Of a stretch of DNA of 10,674 nucleotides, positions 1-8,050 are shown in pieces. The position numbers and the translations under genes are program-made. The notes under the pieces are model-generated. The model searched no databases. It was not told where the DNA came from and saw nothing but the letters and a program-made list of their open reading frames with translations. The stretch's first letter is position 1; the number at the start of each line of letters is the position of its first letter. This stretch comes from UBA7396 sp036172015. GTDB taxonomy: Bacteria > Patescibacteriota > Gracilibacteria > BD1-5 > UBA6164. The DNA lies in the NCBI GenBank assembly GCA_036172015.1, contig JAVHSE010000051.1, positions 1 through 10,674 of the forward strand, written 5' to 3'.

Positions 1-1896
1 ATGAAAACAGAATTTGAAAAAGCAATAAATCCTATTTTAGATACATATGATTTTTTCGATCATAATACAAAAAATATTATAAAATTAGCTTTGGCAAATA
101 GATTTCTCAGTTCTCAAATGTGATGAAATATCATGTGAAGTATGGATCAAGTAACACAAGCAGTCGAAAATACTGATACAGAAGCTCTTTTAAATATATG
201 ATCATCTTCTCCATGATGAAATGATACTTTGCAAAATCAATTTCAAACTATTTTAGCTCCGTATATACAAGGTTTTGATACACTTCAAAATAATATCAAT
301 GCTATGACTCCATCATTAACTCAACAGCAAAAGCAAAATATGATTTCTCATATACCATATTTTCAACATCCTGAAATGATAGAAACTTGATTTGATAAAA
401 ATATATTTTCACAGTTAAAAATTGAAAATAAAGATATTCCATGAAATCTATCTCTCTGAATACCAGAGCAAGAAAGACTAAAAATGTATATATTAAATTC
501 GAGAAAAAAAATTGAAACAATAGCAACACAATTACAATGATGAGAACAAGTTTTAGAAATGTCTTTGTGAATAATGACTCATCCATGAATGATAGGAGAG
601 AGTATGAATAGTATAGTAGAACTACTTTTAAAAATACCGATATTGTGAGATATGATAGCATTTTTTCTTGGACTGAATGGAAAAAATCCTCTTGAAGACC
701 TCAATGCTCAAAAAGATTTATTTCGATCACTGCAAAGTTTACAATCATTTGGTCTGCAATATGATAAAAATGGAAAGCAAACAGCTCGTTGATCAGGAAT
801 ATGGGAAAATATTGATCTCAGTTTTATTAAATATAGTGAAGTAAAAGATGAATTAAAACAAATTCATGATCTCAAAGGAAATAAAAAAACAGATGATTTT
901 TGGAATGAAATATTTCATAATGGATTTGAAAAAGATGGAATAAAAATCAAATTTTCTATTACGGCTGAGCAAAGAAAAGATGGAAAAATCAATTCTGAAG
1001 AATTCAAACAAATAGTGAAAGAGGGGTTTCAATCGTATGAACAAGAAAAACAACAACAAGAAATCAAACAAAAACAAAAAGAACAAAAACTAGAAGCACA
1101 AAAACAAAAAGAACAACAAAATGAAATAGAAATGACAAAAAATGCTCTCACACTTTTAAAATGACAGACGATTTCGGGTTTGACTGATACTGGAAATCTA
1201 TGAAATTACCATGATTTTAAACAAATTTCTGTTGCTCAAATTTGATCAATAACAACTGAAAATACAGAATCTACTCTCAAAACAGCTTTGGGAGCATGAT
1301 GGAAAGTATGAATAGTTTCTCATACTTCTGACTTTGAAACGATCAAACAAACGACTCCAAAAGTGATAGAAGCACTCAAAAAAGCACTTTTATTTGTGAA
1401 ACAATTTCTGGAAACTCCAGAATGAAAAAAAATTGATACCAAAAAAACAATTGGGAATCTCATTGATACTTCTGATTTTAAAAATTTTATTACCAGTCAG
1501 GAAACAGAAAATAATAAAGAAGATCAAACTCTCATAGAAGCTCAAAAAACAGAAATATTTATAAAAGAAATTCAAGACCTTGTTTGAAATGAAAATTCAT
1601 GAAAAGATCTCAATAATATCGATACAACAAAAATATTTTTTGATGCTGAAAAACAACAAATGAAAATAGGAGAGACTTTTTATACAATAACTTGATTATG
1701 AAATGGAATAAAAATTGAGAGCATTTCTATTGATAAAGAAGAAGTTATATTTCATGGAAAACAATGAATTATTTCTGGAAAAGCAACAATGAAAAAAACA
1801 GATTTTATAACTGGGATTGGAGATTTAATCAAAAATGGAAAATTTGAATATAAAAAAGATGAGACAAATATTTCTATACAAAAACAACAAGTTTAA
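1..1896 (+). CDS. Large unrecognised Gln/Lys-rich protein with a coiled coil
   Basis: I do not recognise this 631-residue protein and assign no function. Reading runs from the ATG at base 1 to TAA with about 26 in-frame TGA codons taken as Gly. Because the ATG is the first base of the window, the gene may really begin further left. Visible parts: a mostly helical, Gly/Met/Gln-rich N-terminal third; a hydrophobic stretch at residues 205-225 (IVELLLKIPILGDMIAFFLGL region), too punctuated by P, G and D to be a sure membrane helix; a charged Gln/Lys/Glu coiled coil at about 346-382 with a duplicated QKQKEQ block; and a C-terminal segment (about 541-605) of alternating hydrophobic and polar residues suggesting beta strands. 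No signal peptide or catalytic motif is evident. It carries the only in-frame CGA of the window (residue 242). The following gene seems to have its own promoter, so it may be a separate transcript. A structural or cell-surface role is a guess only. Confidence 0.8.
1068..1116 (+). repeat. Short direct repeat inside the coiled coil of the first gene
   Basis: An identical 19-base A/C-rich segment occurs at 1068-1086 and 1098-1116, exactly 30 bases apart, so both copies are read in the same frame and encode the same QKQKEQ block. It looks like a local duplication within low-complexity coiled-coil coding sequence, not a mobile or regulatory repeat. Confidence 0.6.
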
Positions 1897-1989
1897 AAAC
1901 ATTTCATTTTTATAAAATGTGTCGTGGAAACTTTTTGCATTAAAAATAAATTCTATATAATCATTATATTATTATATAATTTATATATT
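1897..1989. other. AT-rich intergenic gap before glyA
   Basis: These 93 bases lie between the stop of the first gene and the glyA start. A weak AT-rich inverted repeat (ACATTT at 1899-1904 with AAATGT at 1915-1920, or the competing CATTTT/AAAATG at 1905-1919) could be a remnant terminator, but no T-run follows it, so I do not call one. The second half contains two TATAAT hexamers. No Shine-Dalgarno sequence precedes the glyA ATG. Confidence 0.6.
1935..1961 (+). promoter_or_regulatory. Possible sigma-70-type promoter of the glyA operon
   Basis: TTGCAT (1935-1940) and a perfect TATAAT (1956-1961) are separated by 15 bp, slightly short of the usual 16-18. A second TATAAT lies at 1975-1980, ten bases before the ATG, without a convincing -35; used alone it would give an almost leaderless message. 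In sequence this AT-rich, TATAAT can occur by chance, so the call rests mainly on position: this is the only sizeable gap ahead of seven packed genes. Confidence 0.35.
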
Positions 1990-3222
1990 ATGCTCAAAGA
2001 TAATGACACATTTTTGTTTGATTTAATCCAAGCAGAATCAAAAAGACAAGACGAAGAAATAGAACTTATTGCTTCAGAGAATTATGTTTCAAAAGATGTT
2101 TTAGAAGCAAACGGAAGTATTCTCACGAATAAATATTCAGAATGATATCCTGGAAAAAGATATTATGCTGGACAAGAATTTATTGATCAAATTGAGCAAC
2201 TCGCTATAGATAGAGCAAAAGAATTATTTGGAGCAGAATATGTAAATGTACAACCACTTTCATGAAGTCCTGCAAACTTAGCAGTATATTTATGAGTACT
2301 CAAACCAGGAGATACAGTCTTATGACTCAGTTTAGATCAAGGTGGACATTTAAGTCATGGGCATCCTTTAAATTTTTCAGGGCTACTGTATACTATTATT
2401 CCATATACTCTTAATAAAGAATCAGAGATTATAGACATGGATGAAGTAGAAAGACTCGCAATAGAACATAAACCACAAATGATTTTAGCTTGATTTTCTG
2501 CATATTCTAGAAATCTCGATTGGAAAAGATTTAGAGAAATTGCTGATAAAGTAGGAGCTATTTTAATGGCTGATATTGCTCATATTGCTGGTCTTGTTGC
2601 TGGATGAGTTTTAGAAAACCCAGTTCTATATTGTGATATTGTTACTACGACTACCCATAAAACATTGAGATGACCAAGAGGAGCTATTATTATGTCAAAA
2701 GAAAAATTTGCAAAGCAACTCGCAAGAGCTGTTTTTCCTGGAGTTCAAGGTTGACCACATGAAAATCTTATTGCTGCCAAAGCAGTAGCTTTTAAAGAAG
2801 CACTGAAACCAGAATTTAAAATCTATGCGAGACAAGTAGTAGACAATGCGAAAGTTTTAGCAAGTGAACTGATGAATCATTGATTTAGAGTTGTTTCCAA
2901 TGGAACTGATAATCATCTCGTTTTAATTGATGTATTTTGAAGTTTTTGAGTGACTGGAAAAGAAGCTGAAAAAGCTTTAGAAATGGTTTGATTGTCTACG
3001 AATAAAAATATGATCCCCTATGATCCAAGAAAACCTCTTGATCCTTCTTGAATCAGAGTTTGAAGTCCAGCAGCGACTACGAGAGGTATGAAACAAAATG
3101 AAATGAAAATAATAGCGAGAATATTTAAAGAAGCAGTTTTATATAAAGATGATGAAAATAAATTAAAATGATTAAAGCAAGAAGTTTTAGAGTTATGTAA
3201 AAAATTTCCTATTTATAAATAA
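1990..3222 (+). CDS. glyA: Serine hydroxymethyltransferase
   Basis: This is a cytosolic PLP enzyme of fold type I that interconverts serine plus tetrahydrofolate with glycine plus 5,10-methylene-tetrahydrofolate, the main source of one-carbon units. The 410 residues are close to the usual length (E. coli 417). Family landmarks are intact: IELIASENY near the N-terminus, NKYSEGYPGKRYYAG (E51, Y59), the PLP-contacting D195 and H198 in MADIAHIAG, and the Schiff-base lysine K224 in TTTTHKTLRGPRG. Several invariant glycines, such as those in EGYPG, PLSGS and LRGPRG, are TGA codons, which is strong support for UGA = Gly. The ATG at 1990 is chosen because MLKDNDTFLFDLI aligns with the family N-terminus; an ATG at 1924 would add a hydrophobic, non-homologous leader. 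It heads the operon, 10 bp before the next gene. The methylene-folate it makes could feed, after oxidation, the formyl donor used by fmt downstream. Confidence 0.97.
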
Positions 3223-3232
3223 AAAAATATTT

Positions 3233-4294
3233 ATGGAAAGAAATTTAATGATGATTTTTGTATCATCAATAGGAATATCATTTTTCTTTATACTTCTCTT
3301 TAAAAAATTATTTTATAAATGGAAGATACTCGATAATCCTATAAAATATAAAAAAGAGAGAGCTCCAATTCCATATAGTATGGGGGTTATATTTTTTTTA
3401 TCTTTTTTTATTTTATCGTATTTTTTTGTAGAACATACTTATAAGCTCTACCTCATTTGGTTTTTTTGATTTATTATCACACTTGTAAGCTGTATCGATG
3501 ATATGTTAAATGTGAGTCCTAAAATAAGACTTATTATTCAAATTATTATTTGAGCTACTATTTGACTTACCGCTATTAAAGTTTGATATATGACTAATAT
3601 ATTTGGTTGAGTTTTAGATTTAGACAAATATTTTCTAGAAATTCTCAATTATAAAATTTATATAGTTTCTCTTATATTTACTATTATTTGGTATGTTTTT
3701 ATATTTAATTCCCTCAACTGGACAGATGGTATAACTGGAAATACCTCGGGTTTATCTATTATTAGTTTTTTTATTATTTTTTTACTTGGATATAATTTAT
3801 ATTCTACTGATAATTATATATGAGGAATAAAAAATGCTGAATTTATTATGCAGTTAAGTTTCATGTTGGTTTGAATTATTCTTCCATTTTTCTATTTTGA
3901 CTATAAAGAAAAAATATTAATGTGAGATAGTGGAAGTATGTTTCTTGCTTTTATGCTCGCAACTTTAGCCATTATTTCTGGTGGAAAAATAGCGACCGTT
4001 TGAGTCGTTTTTGGTATATATAGTATCGATGCTGTCTATGTTATATTTAATAGAATGAAAAATAAAAAAAATCCTCTTTCATGAGATTTTACTCATCTTC
4101 ATCATAGACTTCTTGATCAAGGACTTTCAAAAAATCAAGTATTAATTTTTGTATTTTTTTCGAGTTTCTTTTTTGGATTATCAGCATTATTTGTTGATAA
4201 AATATGAAAAATAATCCTCTTTGTAATTATTGTTTTTTTTGTTATATTTATTCCAAACATAATTTCTAAAATAATAAAAAATGAAAAAAAATAA
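3233..4294 (+). CDS. WecA/TagO-type polyprenyl-phosphate sugar-1-phosphate transferase
   Basis: This is an integral membrane enzyme of the PNPT family (glycosyltransferase 4 group, with MraY and WecA). Such enzymes transfer a sugar-1-phosphate from a UDP-sugar to undecaprenyl phosphate, the first step of cell-surface glycan assembly. The 353 residues are dominated by hydrophobic segments, roughly ten membrane helices. Catalytic landmarks: D89-D90 (CIDDM), NWTDGI with N162 and D165, GDSGS with D232, and HLHHR at 288-292. The HLHHR form favours WecA/TagO over MraY, which has PxHHH in this place. One oddity is that the usual DGxDG reads DGITG, so its second Asp is Thr. The nucleotide-sugar substrate cannot be told from sequence. 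The gene lies 10 bp after glyA and its last 14 bases overlap the next gene, so the two are probably translationally coupled. Confidence 0.9.
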
Positions 4295-4979
4295 TTTTTG
4301 ATTTACATTTATAGAAATATTAGTAGTTATTAGTATATTAGCTTTGGTATCATCATTTTCAATAAGTAGTTTGAATAAAGGTTTCGAAAAACAATCACTC
4401 AAAAGTGAAATCAATATTTTTTCAGACACTATAAAAAATCTTGATAATGATTTGGGGATCAATATTACTGATTATAAATTGTATCTTTTAACCGGAAGTT
4501 ATTATTACTATTATACGAATAATTTGTATAAAAATACTACTCAGTATATAAGCTTTACTTCTATGAGTGGGTCCTCATTTACATGAACGATAAAAACCAA
4601 TGACACTCTAAAAAACGACATGAGGATTGATATATATATGAATGAGAAACAAAATAATTCTACCAATCTTTCATCTACATGAGAATTTATTTATAAAATG
4701 TCAAGAAAATGAAAATATGAATTTAGGAGTTTTATTGGAGCATCATCATTGAATCAAATTTCTCTTGAATTTTTTTCAAAAACAGATATAAAGAAGCCAA
4801 TTAATATTATCAGTATACAAGATGATATTGGAAATAGTTACACATGAGTTATTATAAAAAATAATTTATGATGAAAACAAATATTTACCACGATGACTGA
4901 ATCTGGTATAGATTCAAACTTACACCTTGATTTTGAAATGATTGGTTCACATGAATCTTTAATATTAACTCATAAATAA
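4281..4979 (+). CDS. Type IV pilin-like protein with class III prepilin signal
   Basis: The N-terminus MKKNNFG|FTFIEILVVISILA is a textbook type III prepilin signal: a short positive leader, Gly at -1 (G7), Phe at +1, Glu at +5 (E12), then a hydrophobic helix to about residue 30. Prepilin peptidase should cut after G7 and methylate the new N-terminal Phe. The glycine of the cleavage site is itself a TGA codon (4299-4301). The remaining 200 residues are polar, rich in Ser, Thr, Asn and Tyr, and resemble no pilin I can name. It could be a minor pilin, a pseudopilin of a secretion or DNA-uptake machine, or a major subunit. No pilus ATPase, PilC or prepilin peptidase lies in the window. The start overlaps the preceding gene by 14 bp and the stop shares one base with the fmt ATG (TAATG). 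Confidence 0.9.
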
Positions 4980-5947
4980 TGAAAATAGCATTTTTTTGAA
5001 CTGGAAATTTTTCTAAAAATATATTAGAAAATATATATAATGATTACAAAGATGTAGATATTGTTTCAGTAGTAAGTCAAGTAGATAAACCTTTTTGAAG
5101 AAAACAGGAACTCATACCAACCCCAATAAAAAAATTTTCACTCGATAATAATTTACTCGTTATTCAGCCAGAAACATTAAAACATAATACTGAATTTTTT
5201 ACTTCTTTAGAGTTATGAGATCTTGATTTTATAGTGGTAGTAGCATATGGAAAAATTATTCCAACTGAAATTTTAAACATACCAAAATATGGATGTATTA
5301 ATATACATGGAAGTATTTTACCAAGGTATCGTTGAGCAAGTCCTATTCAGGAAAGTTTAAAAAATTGAGATAAAAAGACAGGATTGACGATTATGTATAT
5401 GTCAGCATGAATGGATGAATGAGATATACTGAAAATAGAGGAAATACCTATAGACATTTCAGACAAAACACTAGACATATTTGAAAAATTTGAATGATTT
5501 GGAGCAAAACTTTTAGTAGAGACACTGTATGAAATTATTGCTGGAAAATGAATTTCTATTCCTCAAGACCATTCAAAAGCAAGTTATTGTAAAAAAATAG
5601 AAAAAGAAGATGGAAAAATAAATTTTCAACAAGAATGAAATAGTATTTATAATAAATTCAGAGCTTATACACCATGGCCTTGAATGTATACTTATTATAA
5701 TAAAAAAAAATTTGATATTATGGATTGTTTTTTTGAAGAAAATAATATTATATTTGATGAAGATTTTAAACTTGGAGATGTCATAGAATTCGAATATCAT
5801 GGAAAAACAAGTATTGGGATACTTTGTATTGGATGAATATTAATTTTGAATAAAATAAAACTTGAATGAAAAAAAGAAATGAGTATAAAAGATTTTATAA
5901 ATGGAAACAAAGATTTTTTAGATTATAATTTTATTAATAACTTATAA
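4979..5947 (+). CDS. fmt: Methionyl-tRNA formyltransferase
   Basis: It formylates the amino group of Met-tRNAfMet using 10-formyl-tetrahydrofolate, marking the initiator tRNA. The N-terminal Rossmann-type formyltransferase domain (about 1-200) carries the signature NIHGSILPRYRGASPIQ with catalytic N108 and H110 and the loop SGASPIQ-type segment. The third catalytic residue, D146, sits in MSAGMDEGDIL. The linker SYCKKIEKEDGKINF and AYTPWPG lead into the C-terminal OB-like tRNA-binding domain (about 205-322), which is less conserved. Length, 322 residues, matches the family (E. coli 315). Several signature glycines (RYRG, SAG, DEG, PWPG) are TGA. The ATG overlaps the last base of the pilin stop. 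The usual partner, peptide deformylase (def), is not next to it; instead it shares an operon with glyA, which makes the folate one-carbon precursor. Confidence 0.96.
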
Positions 5948-5950
5948 ATT

Positions 5951-6712
5951 ATGTTCAATATAGCACTGAATACTTTTAAAGAAATTGTAAGAAATAAATT
6001 TTTATATCTTATATTGGTTTTTGCATTTTTGATGCTTATTTTTTCTATTTCTCTTTGAAAATTAACTATATGAGAAGATAATAAGGTTATTGTAGATTTT
6101 GGTATTTCTATGATTGAAATATTTAGTCTTATTTGAGTATTGTTCGTTGGAAGTCAATTATTATTCAAAGAAATTGAATGAAAAACTATATTTTTGATTC
6201 TATCAAAACCGATTCAAAGATATGAATTTATTTTATGAAAATTTTTCTGATTTTCATTTGTTATATTTCTCATTACTTTTTTACAATCAATTCTTTATAT
6301 AGGAATATTATTTTTTAAATGAATCAGTATTGAGCCTCTTATCATTTTTTCACTGGTATTTATATTTTTAAAATTAATTACTCTTATTGCTTTGGTCTTA
6401 TTTTTCTCTACTTTTATGTCAAATATATTGACTATAATTGTCTCGTTACTCATATATGTTTTGAGTCATAGCTTTGGCATACTTCTTGATTTAGTTATGA
6501 GAATAAAAAATGAAGTTGCTATTATATGAGTGCAAATACTGCAACTTGTATTTCCTCCTTTTGAAGCTATGAATTTGAAAGATTATATAGGAAGTTTTGT
6601 TCATTTTGATACTTTGTTTTATATCCAAAATATAGTATATAGCCTTTTTTATCTCATTTTAATTTTATTTTTTACTGTTTTAATTTTTAATAAAAAGAAG
6701 TTTGAAAATTAA
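5951..6712 (+). CDS. ABC-2 type transporter permease subunit
   Basis: This is a 253-residue inner-membrane protein with six likely membrane helices (about 16-36, 50-71, 97-122, 129-152, 157-179 and 224-246). The amphipathic N-terminus before helix 1 (FNIALNTFKEIVRNKFLY) and the loop SKPIQRYEFILGK after helix 2 are typical of the ABC-2/NosY-like permeases, in which a KP-R-E-LGK stretch contacts the ATPase. Such proteins export lipids, glycans, drugs or proteins; the substrate cannot be inferred here. No ATP-binding subunit is encoded in the window, so the partner must lie elsewhere. The gene starts 3 bp after the fmt stop and its end overlaps the most likely prmC start by 11 bp. With the sugar-phosphate transferase and pilin upstream it forms the envelope part of this operon. 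Confidence 0.85.
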
Positions 6713-7370
6713 TTATCCTGACAATGAAGAATTTTTTTCTCTTTGATTTTATGTAGATGGAAGAGTTCTTATTCCAAGAAATGATACTGAAGTTATCGTA
6801 GAACAAGCTCTTCAAGAATTTCATGATGAAAATATAACTTATATTGATATAGGAACTGGAAGTTGATGTATAGCTATAGCAATTTTAAAAAATCTTCATT
6901 TTAATATACAAAAAACTTATTGACTTGATATTTCCTCAGATGCTTTAGAGGTGGCAAAAATTAATAGAGATAAACATAATTTAGGAAATACACTTATTTT
7001 AACTCAGTCAGATTTATGAGAAGTATTTTTAAATAAAACTTATATTATAGACTCAAAAAAAATTATTATTACTGCAAATTTACCATATATAAAAAATGGA
7101 GATATTGCGAATATGGATAAAGAAGTATTAGAAAATGAGCCTCATATTGCACTTTTTGGATGAGAAAAAACTTGATTTGAAATATATGAAAAACTTATTT
7201 GACAAATTCTTGAATTAAAAATTCTTTTTTCTCTAGATATAATTTTATTTATCGAAATTTGATTTGATCAATATGAGTATTCAAAAAATTATCTCACAGA
7301 TTTATGTCTTAAATTTGAATTCTATAAAGATTTAAATAATATTTATAGAGGTATAAAAATTATATTTTAG
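6702..7370 (+). CDS. prmC: Peptide chain release factor glutamine N5-methyltransferase, short form
   Basis: PrmC (HemK) methylates the glutamine of the GGQ motif in release factors using S-adenosylmethionine. Visible family features, numbered from the TTG at 6702: EFFSLGFYVDGRVLIPRNDTE (residues 10-30), which joins the two domains in normal PrmC; SAM loop DIGTGSGCIAIA from D49; and the catalytic loop NLPY at 126-129, where most PrmC proteins have NPPY. The N-terminal helical domain of about 75 residues that helps bind the release factor is absent. The frame opens only at 6684, after a TAA, and contains no ATG before the conserved part, so a non-ATG start is needed. TTG at 6702 is the best candidate, overlapping the permease end by 11 bp; ATT at 6708 is an alternative. 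Length is 222 residues against about 280 usual. A KsgA-like rRNA methyltransferase also has NLPY, but the LIPRxDTE motif identifies PrmC. Confidence 0.85.
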
Positions 7371-7393
7371 TTCGTATCTTATAAATTACTCAT

Positions 7394-8041
7394 ATGATTA
7401 AAAATGTATTAAGTTATATTTTTCCATTTGTATCAAATAGACAATCTGAACATAATGGAAATTTAAAAATTATGTTCGTCAATGGAAAAAAAATCTTAAA
7501 CACGAAAGATGCGAATTATTCATTTGGTTCGCTTCATAGAATTATGAGATTTGCACTCACTCAAATAGACTATACTCGTACAGATGATATTTTACTACTT
7601 TGATTAGGTTGATGATCTGTTATAGATCTTATTAGAAATGAATTCCACCTCTCAAATACCATAAGAGTAGTTGATATAGACCCTGTTATAATAGATATAG
7701 CAAGAAAAGAATTTTCACTCGATTCATATGAAAATACTGAAATTATTTGTCAAGATGCATATGATTTCGTTCAAAAAAATTCAAAAAAACACTGACTCAT
7801 TATTATTGATTTATTTATTAATAATAAAGTTCCAGAAAAGTTTTATAATGATATTTTTTGGTGATCTATATGTAAGATTTTATCTGAAAAATGACAAATC
7901 ATTTTTAATACTATGATTCAAACGACTCATAACGAATTATTTCAAAAGATAATCACCTATCTTGAAGAAAAAGGATTTCTTATTTCGGTTCATGATAAAG
8001 TTTGTTCCACTAATATTATGATTCTTGCAAAGAAAATATAA
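7394..8041 (+). CDS. Spermidine-synthase-fold methyltransferase-like protein
   Basis: This is a 215-residue protein of the spermidine synthase / SAM-dependent methyltransferase superfamily. The fold is shown by NYSFGSLHRIMRFAL (41-55), the nucleotide-binding loop LLLGLGGGS (67-75), VDIDP with the acidic end of strand 2 (D94, D96), and QDAYDFV (D121). The active-site segment reads IIIDLF (D139) where true polyamine aminopropyltransferases have D-S-T/S-D. It also lacks the N-terminal beta domain of about 60 residues, so polyamine synthesis is doubtful; it resembles the short stand-alone spermidine-synthase-like proteins of unknown substrate. Three of the four glycines of the loop (G70, G73, G74) are TGA. 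It is the last gene of the operon, 23 bp after prmC, with no Shine-Dalgarno sequence before its ATG, and ends 9 bp from the convergent leuS stop. Confidence 0.82.
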
Positions 8042-8050
8042 CTAAATTCA

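Noticed and set aside
961..1010. EF-hand-like calcium loop in the first gene (KDGKINSEEF, about residues 323-335)
   Set aside because: Only the second half of the loop fits; positions 1 and 3 are Glu and Arg instead of Asp, and there is no second hand nearby.
1040..1125. Short A/C-rich repeats as a possible CRISPR or origin repeat
   Set aside because: There are only two 19-base copies, in phase inside a coiled-coil coding region, without spacers or palindromes.
302..1575. Several minus-strand open frames (302-661, 853-1086, 1390-1575) encoding Phe/Leu-rich hydrophobic peptides
   Set aside because: They are antisense to the intact first gene; A/T-rich coding sequence read backwards gives Phe/Leu-rich peptides. 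No motif or start signal supports them.
1924..1989. An earlier glyA start at 1924 giving a hydrophobic N-terminal leader
   Set aside because: The added residues match nothing in the enzyme family, GlyA is cytosolic, and the ATG at 1990 aligns with the usual N-terminus. The region is better explained as the promoter.
4187..5800. Minus-strand open frames at 4187-4462 and 5573-5800
   Set aside because: They are shadows of the transferase, pilin and fmt genes with low-complexity Ile/Phe/Asn/Lys composition and no recognisable domain.
6684..6712. Permease-PrmC fusion by programmed frameshifting at the A-rich run AAAAAG (6692-6697)
   Set aside because: prmC is in the +1 frame relative to the permease, whereas slippage on such an A run normally gives -1. 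There is no pseudoknot-like structure, and a fusion of a membrane permease to PrmC makes little sense. Independent non-ATG initiation is simpler.
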